A DNA stretch of 64,000 nucleotides from positions 2,170,001-2,234,000 of the forward strand of contig NZ_CP118982.1 of assembly GCF_029024965.1 (NCBI RefSeq), given 5' to 3'. The DNA is from Staphylococcus equorum (GTDB taxonomy: Bacteria; Bacillota; Bacilli; Staphylococcales; Staphylococcaceae). The notes beneath the pieces were generated by a model. It worked only from the letters and a program-made list of their open reading frames with translations. It did no database searches and was not told the DNA's origin. Of this stretch, positions 38,706 through 47,914 are shown one piece after another. A program made the translations under genes and the position numbers. How positions within the stretch are numbered: the stretch's first letter is position 1; each line of letters starts with the position of its first letter.

Positions 38706-39428
38706 ATGTTAAGAGTTAAAAACCTAAATCTAACTTTAGGGAATAAACATGTCTTAGAAGACATTAATTTAAACATTCCTATAAAAGGCGAGATTATTGG
38801 CATAATGGGGCCAAATGGTGCTGGGAAATCATCTTTACTCAAATCTTTTATTGGGGAGTTTAAATCTACTGGGACCGCCCACTTAAACGATGATTACATA
38901 CATAATTCATTAAAATCTATCACCTATATTCCACAAAAAGCGCATATTGACTTAGATTTTCCAATTGATGTCGAACATGTTGTTATATCAGGCGCATACA
39001 AAGATATCGGTTGGATTAAATGGGTAACGTCAGAAACTAAAAAAAGGTTAAATCAATTGATGAAAACCTTGGAATTAGAAAGTTTACGTCATCGTCAAAT
39101 TTCACAATTAAGTGGTGGTCAATTACAGCGTGTACTTGTCGCACGTGCGCTAATGACGGAAAGTACACTTTATTTGTTAGATGAGCCCTTTGTCGGTATT
39201 GATTTCCATAGTGAACAAATCATTATGACACAACTACAAAAATTGAAAAGTGAAGGTAAATTACTTTTAATTGTCCATCACGATTTATCAAAAACTGAAG
39301 AGTATTTTGATCGTGTCATACTTTTAAACAAAACAATTCGTTATTTCGGTGACAGTAGTACTGCAATGCTACCAGAGAATTTAAATAGTACATTTTTAAA
39401 TTCGAACTCAAAAATTGAAGCGACTTAA
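38706..39428 (+). CDS. mntA: Manganese ABC transporter ATPase MntA
   Basis: A 240-residue ATPase: Walker A GPNGAGKSS, signature QLSGGQLQR, Walker B LYLLDEPFVGID, switch His in IVHHDL. The start is the ATG at 38706 with AAGGAGGT before it, not the upstream TTG at 38688. It powers MntB for Mn2+ uptake, which resists calprotectin and supports superoxide dismutase. Confidence 0.94.
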   Translation: MLRVKNLNLTLGNKHVLEDINLNIPIKGEIIGIMGPNGAGKSSLLKSFIGEFKSTGTAHLNDDYIHNSLKSITYIPQKAHIDLDFPIDVEHVVISGAYKDIGWIKWVTSETKKRLNQLMKTLELESLRHRQISQLSGGQLQRVLVARALMTESTLYLLDEPFVGIDFHSEQIIMTQLQKLKSEGKLLLIVHHDLSKTEEYFDRVILLNKTIRYFGDSSTAMLPENLNSTFLNSNSKIEAT

Positions 39429-39454
39429 AACAACAGAAAGGAGATAAATTTATT

Positions 39455-40288
39455 ATGGAATTCGTTCAACATTTACTCGATTATAAATTTTTAAGCAATG
39501 CCTTAATTATTTCAATCGTAGTTGGAATTGTATGTGGTACAGTTGGCTGTCTCATCGTCCTTAGAGGACTTTCGCTAATGGGTGACGCAATGAGTCATGC
39601 TGTGTTACCTGGTGTCGCCCTATCTTTCTTATTCAATATCCCTATGTTTATTGGGGCATTAATCACAGGTATGATTGCCAGCATCTTCATTGGCTTTATT
39701 ACGAAAAATAGTAAAACCAAACCTGACGCTGCTATCGGTATCAGTTTTACAGCATTTTTAGCGATGGGTATTATTTTAATCAGTTTGATTAACAGTACCA
39801 CTGACTTATACCATATATTATTTGGTAACTTACTCGCTGTAACTCAATCAACATTTTGGTCAACAATTGTTGTTGGTGTACTGGTTATGATATTAATCAT
39901 ACTATTCTACAGACCGTTAATGGTCTCAACATTTGATCCAGTATTTAGCCGAATGAGTGGTCTAAACACCACTATAACTCACTATTTTGTAATGTTATTA
40001 CTATCACTTGTAATTGTAGCGAGTATTCAAACTGTCGGCATTATTTTAGTTGTCGCGTTATTAATTACGCCAGCCTCAGCAGCGTTTTTAATTGCAAAAA
40101 AATTACATACAATGATGATTATATCAAGTCTTTTTAGTACAATCAGCGCGATTGTTGGCCTCTATTTCAGCTATCTTTATAATTTGCCAAGTGGCGCAAC
40201 AATTGTATTATGCGCATTCTTGATTTACATCGTTATTTTTATATTAAGTAAATTACAAATTTTTAATAAGAAGGGACAAACTATATGA
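39455..40288 (+). CDS. mntB: Manganese ABC transporter permease MntB
   Basis: A 277-residue ABC-3 family permease with eight or nine helices: RGLSLMGDAMSHAVLPGVALSF and GIILVVALLITPASAAFLI are typical, with the Asp and His of GDAMSHAVLPG on the metal path. Overlaps the start of mntC by four bases. Confidence 0.94.
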   Translation: MEFVQHLLDYKFLSNALIISIVVGIVCGTVGCLIVLRGLSLMGDAMSHAVLPGVALSFLFNIPMFIGALITGMIASIFIGFITKNSKTKPDAAIGISFTAFLAMGIILISLINSTTDLYHILFGNLLAVTQSTFWSTIVVGVLVMILIILFYRPLMVSTFDPVFSRMSGLNTTITHYFVMLLLSLVIVASIQTVGIILVVALLITPASAAFLIAKKLHTMMIISSLFSTISAIVGLYFSYLYNLPSGATIVLCAFLIYIVIFILSKLQIFNKKGQTI

Positions 40289-41217
40289 AAAAAATAATAG
40301 CAATTGCACTCGTTTTCATCCTTTTTTTAAGTGCATGTAGCAATGGGAGCAATGAAAAAAGCGATACAGCTTCAAATGATAAATTAAAAATTGTTACGAC
40401 AAATTCAATATTATACGATATGGTCAAAAATACTGCCGGTGATAATGTTGAAATACATAGTATTGTGCCAATTGGCCAAGACCCTCACGAATATGAAGTT
40501 AAGCCTAAAGACATCAAAGCACTAACTGATGCAGATGTTATTTTTTATAACGGTTTGAACTTAGAAACAGGAAATGGCTGGTTTGAAAAAGCATTAAGTC
40601 AAGCCAATAAGTCAACTAAAGATGATTCTGTAGTAAGACCTTCTGAAAATGTAAAACCACTGTATTTAGAAGGTGGCGAAGGTGACAAATCAAAACAAGA
40701 CCCTCATGCTTGGTTAAGTTTAGACAATGGTATTAAATATGTTGAAACAATCAAAGATACAATATTAAAACACGATAAAAAACATAATGACGAAATCAAA
40801 GCTCAAAGCGAAAAGTATCTTGGAGAACTAGAACAACTTAATAAAGAAAGTCATGATAAATTCAATGATATTCCTAAAGAGCAACGCGCAATGATCACAA
40901 GTGAAGGTGCCTTCAAATATTTCTCTAAACAATATGACATCAAACCTGGTTATATTTGGGAAATTAATACTGAAAAGCAAGGTACACCTGAGCAAATGAA
41001 ACAAGCAGTTCAATTTGTAAAAGATAATAATTTGAAGCATTTACTTGTTGAAACAAGCGTTGATAAGAAGAGTATGCAAAGTTTAAGCGAAGAAACGAAA
41101 AAAGACATCTTTGGCGAAGTATTTACTGATTCAATCGGTGAAAAAGGGTCTAAAGGTGATTCTTATTACAATATGATGAAAGAAAATATCGAAACAGTAC
41201 ATGGCAGCATGGAATAA
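40285..41217 (+). CDS. mntC: Manganese-binding lipoprotein MntC
   Basis: A 310-residue cluster A-I solute-binding protein. Lipobox LSAC with Cys18. Metal ligands expected at His in QDPHEYE, His in DPHAWLS, Glu in TSEGAFKYF and Asp in FTDSIG. Binds Mn2+ outside the membrane and delivers it to MntB. The 3' UTR is unusually structured. Confidence 0.95.
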   Translation: MKKIIAIALVFILFLSACSNGSNEKSDTASNDKLKIVTTNSILYDMVKNTAGDNVEIHSIVPIGQDPHEYEVKPKDIKALTDADVIFYNGLNLETGNGWFEKALSQANKSTKDDSVVRPSENVKPLYLEGGEGDKSKQDPHAWLSLDNGIKYVETIKDTILKHDKKHNDEIKAQSEKYLGELEQLNKESHDKFNDIPKEQRAMITSEGAFKYFSKQYDIKPGYIWEINTEKQGTPEQMKQAVQFVKDNNLKHLLVETSVDKKSMQSLSEETKKDIFGEVFTDSIGEKGSKGDSYYNMMKENIETVHGSME

Positions 41218-41369
41218 GTCGATAGGCTATTTAACCTATTATAGGTGAATAGCCCCATGTCGTTCGTTACCCTCCTTATAACGTACGGCATGGGGCTATT
41301 CAAGCCTTAAATCATCTCCTTAGCTCCATCAATGGTAGATTCCTCCCCCATTGATGGAGCTTTTTTTTA
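41218..41369 (+). ncRNA. Structured mntC 3' UTR, possible RsaC-like small RNA
   Basis: Hairpin 1 has a perfect 13-bp stem (41247-41259 with 41289-41301) extended by CGT/ACG and GTTA/TAAC, with loop CCCTCCTTA. Hairpin 2 is a terminator with a perfect 13-bp stem (41322-41334 with 41349-41361), loop GTAGATTCCTCCCC and eight T. Both loops carry CCTCC, the complement of a ribosome site. In S. aureus the 3' part of the mntABC message is cut to give the small RNA RsaC, which limits sodA under manganese hunger. Position and C-rich loops fit; identity is inferred. Confidence 0.6.
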
Positions 41370-41540
41370 GCGAAACTTCTTCCTAAAAGGAAGTTAGTTT
41401 CGCTTATGCATAAAGACTTACTTTCCAATTCATTGCGATTAGTAAGTCTTACACATATGCTTTAGCATATGTGATCCACTACAACAGCTCAGGCGTTCCT
41501 TAATCTCCTACAAGGAAATTAGTTTCGCTTATACATTCGC
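41369..41540. repeat. Cluster of palindromes and direct repeats after mntC
   Basis: Four short stem-loops follow one another: AGCGAAACT/AGTTTCGCT (41369-41404), AAGACTTACT/AGTAAGTCTT (41417-41451), CACATATGC/GCATATGTG (41452-41473) and ATACATTC/GAATGTAT (about 41531-41555). A 24-base unit beginning AGGAAGTTAGTTTCGCTTAT is repeated near 41390 and 41515 with two mismatches. No gene. Confidence 0.65.
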
Positions 41541-41743
41541 CTTTAAGAATGTATTACTCAATCGTTTAACTCATTGATGTTATTCTAAATAACTTTTGAA
41601 TAAGTAATATCTACATTAGTATTACAGGGTCTATTGATGATCTTCCATTATTTAATTTAAATATATTATTACTGTTTAAAAATGTCAGTAATTTGAGCCG
41701 AAGAATACAGGCTGAGTGCTGTGCCCGTGGAAAGCGTAAAAAA

Positions 41744-41776
41744 AGTGCCAACAAAGTCGGAGACTTTGTCGACACT
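41744..41776. repeat. Hairpin repeat, second copy of the nupC-type terminator
   Basis: AGTGCCAACAAAGTC / GACTTTGTCGACACT, 15 positions with one mismatch, close to the stem at 26079-26111. A further stem GAGGCTGAGAC / GTCTCAGTCTC lies at 41781-41811. Confidence 0.65.
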
Positions 41777-41908
41777 CTGAGAGGCTGAGACAAAATACAT
41801 GTCTCAGTCTCAATTATTATATTAGCGGTGGCTGACTGAACTGAAAATGCGGTTATATTAAGCTCTTGTATTCCATTTTCTAGTTAGCTTTGCTGGGTTG
41901 GCTCATAC

Positions 41909-41942
41909 GACGAAATCTTGTTAGAAAAATTAGATTTCTGTC
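41909..41942. repeat. Dispersed intergenic repeat, copy 2
   Basis: TTAGAAAAATTAGATTTCTG is the reverse complement of the sequence at 15662-15684 and is followed by TCCCA. The rest of 41541-41973 holds no gene. Confidence 0.6.
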
Positions 41943-41973
41943 CCACTCCCTCATGCTATTTAAGAATCATTCA

Positions 41974-44025
41974 TTAATCCGTTAAACTATCTACAATAAT
42001 CATTTCATCATAATTTATTGCTTCACGTATTTTTAAAGCAGTAACTTCGCTTACCTCTTCATCTTCAACCATTTGATTCAATACACGGCGTTGTTCTTTA
42101 AGCGCCGTTAATTTAATTTTTGTTATTGAATTCTCGCTTTTTGCATTAAAGAAATTAGACGGCGTTAAGTTATCTATACGTATAAGATAACTATCACAGA
42201 TCATACCTACTTCTAATTTATTATCTTCAGTTGTTTCTTTAGCTAAACGACTTACGACGCGATAATGTACTGTACGCATAACATTAGAGATTTCTCGCAA
42301 GTTGTCAATGATGGATAATGAAGTAGCTGCATTGGTCTTAACTTTACGTTTAATTCTGCGTTTTAAAATCATTGCTCTAAGTTCAACTTTTATACGTTGA
42401 AGTAACGAAGCTTGCTTATAGACTTGCGTACGTTCAGAATAACGCATATAGTTTTCTAGAACATTAGTAGTAATATCACCATTCTCTACTAAACCGTTTA
42501 ATGTATTATTTTCAACCGCAAATGCAATATTTTGTAGTCTTTGAAGTTCCTTCGTATTTTCATCTTCGTTTTCCACAGTTTTTAAAAATGCTAATTTCTC
42601 ATGATAATCCTTGATTACATTACCATATTGAAAACTAGATTCCACAGATGACATTTGATTTAAATTATCAATGACTTTTTCTAATATTAAAACACGTGCC
42701 TGCTTGAAACTCATTCCTTTTTGTTTCGGTTTTTCAGCATTTGGTGTAACTAATGGTAAGACAAATTGCGCAACAATCAAACTAATAATCACCATTCCAG
42801 ATGCTATAAAAAGTAAATCATCTCTAAAAACAAAAGAATGATGATCTGCTAACACATACGGTAGAGTTAAGGCAATTGCTAACGAAATTGTGCCATGAAC
42901 GCCGCACACCGTCATGACAAACGCATACATGCCACGTTTTGGAGGTGCTTCTGTCGGTTTCTGATTATCTTCATTATAAGAAATCATTTTTTGGAATGGA
43001 CTGACTGGTAAGTAAAAGTAAGGATATAATATGAATACCCATAAAAATCTAAATAAATATATCGCAAGTGCAATTAAACAAGTAACGACAATTAAGAAAA
43101 TTAAATTATGAGGTTCATTTTCTATAATTCTTCCTACTACTTCAGGTATTAAGTATCCTAAAATAGAAAATACAAAACCATTTAATGCATAACCTAATAT
43201 ATTCCAGGTGTGGTTATAACTCATTTGCAATCTCGTACGTGCTTGAGCAATACGGTCACGCTCAAAACCATGTACTAAACCTGCCACTACAGCAGCAATG
43301 ATACCTGATGCATGAAACATTTCTGCCACAATATATGTCACAAAAGGTGTAACAAGCTGTATAAAAGTGAACATATTAATATTTTCAATACCACGTCTAG
43401 ATAACGTTACTCTAAATCTTACTAAAGCTACCCCAATAAGAAGCCCAACAATAAAACCGCCTATTGAAGAAACAAGAAATTGTTCAACAGCATGCGTCAC
43501 TGAAAACGCACCTGTAACAAGTGCTGCTACAGCAATTTTAAAAGATATGATACCCGCAGCATCATTTAAAAGTGACTCACCCTCTAAAATTGTCATAGAT
43601 CCTTTTGGTAACACTTTCCCATTTGTAATAGCTTGAACTGCAACAGCATCTGTAGGGCATAATATCGCAGCAAGCGCAAAAGCTGCAGCCATTGGTAATT
43701 CCGGCCAAATCCAATGAACAAAAAGCCCTACTACAATTACAGTAGTAATGACTAAACCTAATGCCATCATTAGTACCGGTTTAATATAACGCCTTAAGTG
43801 GACACGCGAAACCTTAACCCCTTCTACAAAAAGTAATGGTGCAATTAATGCAACCATAAACAGTTCTGAATCGAAATGAAGTTCAACAGGTACAGGAATC
43901 ACATACACCAACATACCGAGTATAATTTGAATAAAAGCTAAAGGTACTTTCGGTATAAAAATGTGTACAAGTGAGCTAACGATTACTAGTGCTAAAAAAA
44001 TGAGTATCGTCTCAAATATTTGCAA
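41974..44025 (-). CDS. CPA1-family Na+/H+ antiporter
   Basis: A 683-residue protein: twelve or so helices in 1-415 with the motif LNDAAGIISFK (ND of CPA1 antiporters) and GVHGTISLAIALTLPY, then a 270-residue cytoplasmic, mostly helical tail with many charged residues. Relatives exchange Na+ or K+ for protons. I set the start at the TTG at 44025, five bases after AAAGAGGTG; the in-frame codon at 44043 is also TTG and overlaps that site. It lies beside the mnh2 antiporter but has its own transcript. Confidence 0.88.
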   Translation of the reverse strand: MQIFETILIFLALVIVSSLVHIFIPKVPLAFIQIILGMLVYVIPVPVELHFDSELFMVALIAPLLFVEGVKVSRVHLRRYIKPVLMMALGLVITTVIVVGLFVHWIWPELPMAAAFALAAILCPTDAVAVQAITNGKVLPKGSMTILEGESLLNDAAGIISFKIAVAALVTGAFSVTHAVEQFLVSSIGGFIVGLLIGVALVRFRVTLSRRGIENINMFTFIQLVTPFVTYIVAEMFHASGIIAAVVAGLVHGFERDRIAQARTRLQMSYNHTWNILGYALNGFVFSILGYLIPEVVGRIIENEPHNLIFLIVVTCLIALAIYLFRFLWVFILYPYFYLPVSPFQKMISYNEDNQKPTEAPPKRGMYAFVMTVCGVHGTISLAIALTLPYVLADHHSFVFRDDLLFIASGMVIISLIVAQFVLPLVTPNAEKPKQKGMSFKQARVLILEKVIDNLNQMSSVESSFQYGNVIKDYHEKLAFLKTVENEDENTKELQRLQNIAFAVENNTLNGLVENGDITTNVLENYMRYSERTQVYKQASLLQRIKVELRAMILKRRIKRKVKTNAATSLSIIDNLREISNVMRTVHYRVVSRLAKETTEDNKLEVGMICDSYLIRIDNLTPSNFFNAKSENSITKIKLTALKEQRRVLNQMVEDEEVSEVTALKIREAINYDEMIIVDSLTD

Positions 44026-44447
44026 GGTTTCACCTCTTTTCAACTTAATTATTTTTTCATAATTGTTGAGGTTGAAACAATAAATAATATCGTTTTTTAA
44101 ATGAACATACCGTGTCTCAAACTCTTACACTTAATAACAAATAGTATAACCCCTATCACCTATTTGATTAATATTTTTAAAATTAACACAATTACAAATA
44201 TATATTATTTTATCATTTTTTTACCCTTTGCTTAAACGTATTACACTTGGGGAGTTGAATTTTCTTTTATAACTCTCATATACAGTCTAATGCACAATTA
44301 AATAGTATTGCCTAATTTAATATTAAAATCACAATAGAATGCATATACAAAATAGCCCTGATGCATACGCGTTCGAGACAACTAAAAAATGATGAGGCTG
44401 CGACATATACTTATGTCCCAACCTCATCATTTTTTAGAATTTATATA
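44026..44447. other. Intergenic region between mnhG2 and the CPA antiporter
   Basis: 422 AT-rich bases. Holds the mnh2 terminator; nothing else recognised. A plus-strand open frame across 44361-44621 is a shadow of that terminator and mnhG2. Confidence 0.6.
44384..44435 (-). terminator. Terminator of the mnh2 operon
   Basis: Perfect AAAAAATGATGAGG / CCTCATCATTTTTT stem with inner GACATA/TATGTC; T runs on both strands. Confidence 0.88.
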
Positions 44448-44894
44448 TTAGTAATCGTGTTCTTTTTCATATGTTTTACGTCTTCGTTCTTCACGATCTT
44501 CTGCACGTTTTTTCAACATATCAAATGTATTATTTTCTTTAGAACTCAACAATATATTTGTTTGTCTTGGCGCGTCACTTTTACGATACATGTAAGCCCC
44601 TGTACGATAAGCGGCACGTGATATTAAGTGTCCTCCGACTGGCGACGTTAAATTAATAAACACCAATGCCAAAATAAGTCGCACGCTTAAATAACCTTGT
44701 GAAGAAATAAAATAGATAATAACGCCTACAAGTGTCAGTAATACTGAAAGTGTAGAACTTTTAGTCGATGCGTGACTTCGTAAAAATACATCTTGAAATT
44801 TTATTAAACCTATTGCACTTATTAATGCGATAATACTTCCTAAAAACATCATAAATGCTGCGATTAAATTAACGATTTCGCTTGTTATTTGCAT
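44448..44894 (-). CDS. mnhG2: Na+/H+ antiporter subunit MnhG2 (MrpG)
   Basis: A 148-residue protein with three helices in 1-90 ([48 protein letters not shown], the MrpG core) and a charged tail. Subunit of the membrane Mrp complex. Overlaps mnhF2 by 26 bases. Confidence 0.92.
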   Translation of the reverse strand: MQITSEIVNLIAAFMMFLGSIIALISAIGLIKFQDVFLRSHASTKSSTLSVLLTLVGVIIYFISSQGYLSVRLILALVFINLTSPVGGHLISRAAYRTGAYMYRKSDAPRQTNILLSSKENNTFDMLKKRAEDREERRRKTYEKEHDY

Positions 44895-45171
44895 TGAAGA
44901 CGTGCCCCCCTTCTATAAATCTAGAAATGGAAACGGTGCTTACAAATGAAATAATAGCGATTAATAGAATTGAATCAAGGAACGAGAATGTACCAAAGAC
45001 AATACTGAGCATACCTACCATAGACATAAGTATGGCACTTGCGGTATCAAAAGCAACTACCCTATCAGCAGTTGTTGGTCCTTTAATCAATCTAAATAAA
45101 GTTAATAATAATGCAATTCCAAACAAAATCAGAGCACTTGTAATGAAAAAATCAATAAGGGATTCTATCAT
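44869..45171 (-). CDS. mnhF2: Na+/H+ antiporter subunit MnhF2 (MrpF)
   Basis: A 100-residue, three-helix protein with the MrpF motif [19 protein letters not shown]. Overlaps mnhE2 by four bases and mnhG2 by 26. Confidence 0.93.
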   Translation of the reverse strand: MIESLIDFFITSALILFGIALLLTLFRLIKGPTTADRVVAFDTASAILMSMVGMLSIVFGTFSFLDSILLIAIISFVSTVSISRFIEGGHVFNANNKRNR

Positions 45172-45650
45172 TCTGCCACCTCCAATATGAGTCCTTCATA
45201 TTGTCTAATACTTTTTAACAATTTTTGTTTTTCTTTGTCTGACACATCAATTGCGTGTATAAAGAACTTTTGTTTTTCTTTTGAGATTCTAATTACTGTT
45301 GAACCAGGCGTTATAATAATTAAAATTGTTAAAAAGCTAACTTCCCAATCACTACTTAACGTTGTTTCATAAGTTACCAAGCCCGGATTTAAATCTTTAG
45401 TTTTAAATAATATATAATTGATTGTTGTCATACTAGACGTGACTAGTTGATATAGATAAACAGCTAAAAATTTAATCGTTACCCAAACTTTTTTCAGATA
45501 AAATTGCTGTCCAAAAAAGCGGTGTAAAATATAGATAACTAATAAGCCAATAAGATAACCTGAGGAGAACGTTGATGCTTTAAAAGATTCTTCATCTTGA
45601 AAAAGCACCCATAAAAAAGCAATGACAATATTAAGCAAGACTTGTTGCAT
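45168..45650 (-). CDS. mnhE2: Na+/H+ antiporter subunit MnhE2 (MrpE)
   Basis: A 160-residue MrpE protein: two or three N-terminal helices and the soluble part [30 protein letters not shown]. Shares one base with the end of mnhD2. Confidence 0.92.
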   Translation of the reverse strand: MQQVLLNIVIAFLWVLFQDEESFKASTFSSGYLIGLLVIYILHRFFGQQFYLKKVWVTIKFLAVYLYQLVTSSMTTINYILFKTKDLNPGLVTYETTLSSDWEVSFLTILIIITPGSTVIRISKEKQKFFIHAIDVSDKEKQKLLKSIRQYEGLILEVAE

Positions 45651-47167
45651 TATTTATCCTCCTTCACTAAATGAGGGTTAACCATTTTTTCATATAGTCC
45701 ATCATCCATATTTAAATGTGTCGCATTATCTGTCACTTTGAAAATCAATGGCGCTGCAAGTCCCATAGCGAGTATCACTGCTGTCAATATCCCAATGAGA
45801 CCTTTACGATACGTAGGTATCTTTTTAAATTCTGTTTCTTCAGCTTTCTTCTCATTACCTAGATACATCGTAAAGAAGATTCTGAACAAGCTAAACATTG
45901 CAATTAAACTTGTAATTATCATTAAAGCTAAGCCAATATAATTACCATTTTCTATAGCACCTTTAAAAATGAATACTTTACCAGGGAAACCACTAAATGG
46001 TGGTACGCCTCCGATAGCTAAGATCATAACTACAAAAGCCACACCAAAAAATGGTTCTTGTTTGGCTAGACCATTTAAATTTCTATATTGTCTGTATCCA
46101 GTAATATAGACTAAACTACCAATAATAAAGAATAGCAATGTCTTAACGACAATGTCATTGGCTAAATAGAAAATAGCGCCATTGACACCAGCGTAGGTAT
46201 TTGATCCTAATCCTAATATGATAAATCCAATTGAAAGTATAACTTGATATGCTGCAATCTTTTTAATATCACGATAAGCAAGTACGCCAAATGCTCCAAT
46301 CAGCATTGTAATACAAGCTAAAAATACCAGTAGTGGATGCGTAATGCCTTCATGACCATCAAAAATCAATGTAAAGAACCGGATTAATGCGTAAGCCCCT
46401 ACTTTAGTCATTAATGCTGCAAACAGTGCTGCAAGTTCTGTATTTAAAACTGCATAGGCTTTAGGTAACCACATAAAGAGCACTAATGCTGCTTTAGCAC
46501 CAAAGGCAATTAAAAAGACCATAGACACAATCGTTATAGCACTTTTGTCATTCATCTCATTCAATCGCTGTGCTACAAGAGCAAAGTTTAACGTACCTGT
46601 CATTTTATAAAGCAACCCAATACCTAGAAGTAACAACCATGATCCAAGTATATTAAGTACCACATAAATAATTGCAGCACGTAATTGCTCAATTGATTGT
46701 CCTAATGTGATAAGTACGAAGGATGCCAATAACATAACTTCAAACATGACATATATATTGAATAAGTCAGCTGTTAAAAATGAACCTATAACACCTACAG
46801 TTAAGAATAAGATGAAACTTGGTAGATAATAGCGTATTGCTCTTTTCTCTGTTCTACCAAAACCATAAGCCATAATTAACGTAACAACGAAACTGGATGT
46901 AGTAACCATCAATAAACTTAATGAATCACCAACAAATTGAATACCAAAAGGTGCTTCCCATCCTCCAAAATCTAAGGCAATAGGTTTGTTATACATTACG
47001 TGAATTAATAAGAACAATGAAATAACGGTTGTAACAGCCATCGTTCCAATTGAAAAAATTCGAGACAATCTGCTGTTAGTACGGATGAAGACAAGGGCTA
47101 ATGCACAAACTGCTGGGAGAAGTAACGGTAGTATTAATAAATTACTCATTAGCATCGTCGTCATCAC
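45650..47167 (-). CDS. mnhD2: Na+/H+ antiporter subunit MnhD2 (MrpD)
   Basis: A 505-residue homologue of complex I NuoM/NuoN with about fourteen helices. The Glu in [16 protein letters not shown] and the Lys in [35 protein letters not shown] are the proton-path residues expected. Core channel subunit. Overlaps mnhC2 by 26 bases. Confidence 0.94.
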   Translation of the reverse strand: MMTTMLMSNLLILPLLLPAVCALALVFIRTNSRLSRIFSIGTMAVTTVISLFLLIHVMYNKPIALDFGGWEAPFGIQFVGDSLSLLMVTTSSFVVTLIMAYGFGRTEKRAIRYYLPSFILFLTVGVIGSFLTADLFNIYVMFEVMLLASFVLITLGQSIEQLRAAIIYVVLNILGSWLLLLGIGLLYKMTGTLNFALVAQRLNEMNDKSAITIVSMVFLIAFGAKAALVLFMWLPKAYAVLNTELAALFAALMTKVGAYALIRFFTLIFDGHEGITHPLLVFLACITMLIGAFGVLAYRDIKKIAAYQVILSIGFIILGLGSNTYAGVNGAIFYLANDIVVKTLLFFIIGSLVYITGYRQYRNLNGLAKQEPFFGVAFVVMILAIGGVPPFSGFPGKVFIFKGAIENGNYIGLALMIITSLIAMFSLFRIFFTMYLGNEKKAEETEFKKIPTYRKGLIGILTAVILAMGLAAPLIFKVTDNATHLNMDDGLYEKMVNPHLVKEDK

Positions 47168-47492
47168 CTCTCAATACATCAATTTCATCTTCTTTTGTTA
47201 CACGATACGTTCTATATACAAGTACTAATAGAAAAGCTGTCATTGCAAAGCCAATTACAATCGCCGTTAACACAATTGCCTGTAATAAAGGATCAACAAA
47301 GTTTTTACTGCCTTCTCCTATCAAAGGTTCAACCATATTCTTGCCATACTGACCCATACTCATAATAATTAAATTGCCTGCATGTGTGTAAATAGATATA
47401 CCTATAACGATTCTTATTAAATTGACTGATAATATCATATACGTTCCGATAAATATTAAAAAGCCAATAACCATTAATAATATAAGATTCAT
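47142..47492 (-). CDS. mnhC2: Na+/H+ antiporter subunit MnhC2 (MrpC)
   Basis: A 116-residue, three-helix NuoK-like protein: [23 protein letters not shown] and [28 protein letters not shown]. The acidic tail [15 protein letters not shown] is typical. Overlaps mnhB2 by four bases. Confidence 0.94.
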   Translation of the reverse strand: MNLILLMVIGFLIFIGTYMILSVNLIRIVIGISIYTHAGNLIIMSMGQYGKNMVEPLIGEGSKNFVDPLLQAIVLTAIVIGFAMTAFLLVLVYRTYRVTKEDEIDVLRGDDDDANE

Positions 47493-47914
47493 GATCGACC
47501 ACCACTTATAGATAACATAACCGTTACGACAACACCTACAACAGATAATACAATACCTGCTTCAAATAACGTTACGGTCGTTAAATGGACTTCACCTAAC
47601 AAAGGTAATTGTACATATGCGTCAGTTTGGTAAAGGAACGGTTTACCAAAAAACATAGGTACAACTGCAGTAGCAAAAGAAACTAATGAACCTATGATCA
47701 TTAATATTCTAAAATCTAAAGGCAAAGCAACTAACACTTGTTTAACATCGAAGGCCAAGAACATTAAAATAAATGCTGAGCTAAATACAAGACCACCAAT
47801 AAAGCCGCCACCTGGATTATTATGACCTGCCAAAAACAGATAAAATCCAAAAGTTAACAATATAAAAACGACAATCTTGGTTACCGTTCGTAATACAACA
47901 TCATTCTCTTTCAT
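47489..47914 (-). CDS. mnhB2: Na+/H+ antiporter subunit MnhB2 (MrpB)
   Basis: A 141-residue, four-helix MrpB protein: [25 protein letters not shown] is the family signature. Overlaps mnhA2 by 14 bases. Confidence 0.94.
   Translation of the reverse strand: MKENDVVLRTVTKIVVFILLTFGFYLFLAGHNNPGGGFIGGLVFSSAFILMFLAFDVKQVLVALPLDFRILMIIGSLVSFATAVVPMFFGKPFLYQTDAYVQLPLLGEVHLTTVTLFEAGIVLSVVGVVVTVMLSISGGRS

Noticed and set aside
41369-41560. CRISPR array
   Set aside because: The units are unequal palindromes with only two direct copies, no regular spacers and no cas genes.
44361-44621. Plus-strand open frame of 86 codons
   Set aside because: It is made of the mnh2 terminator and the antisense of mnhG2; no ribosome site.
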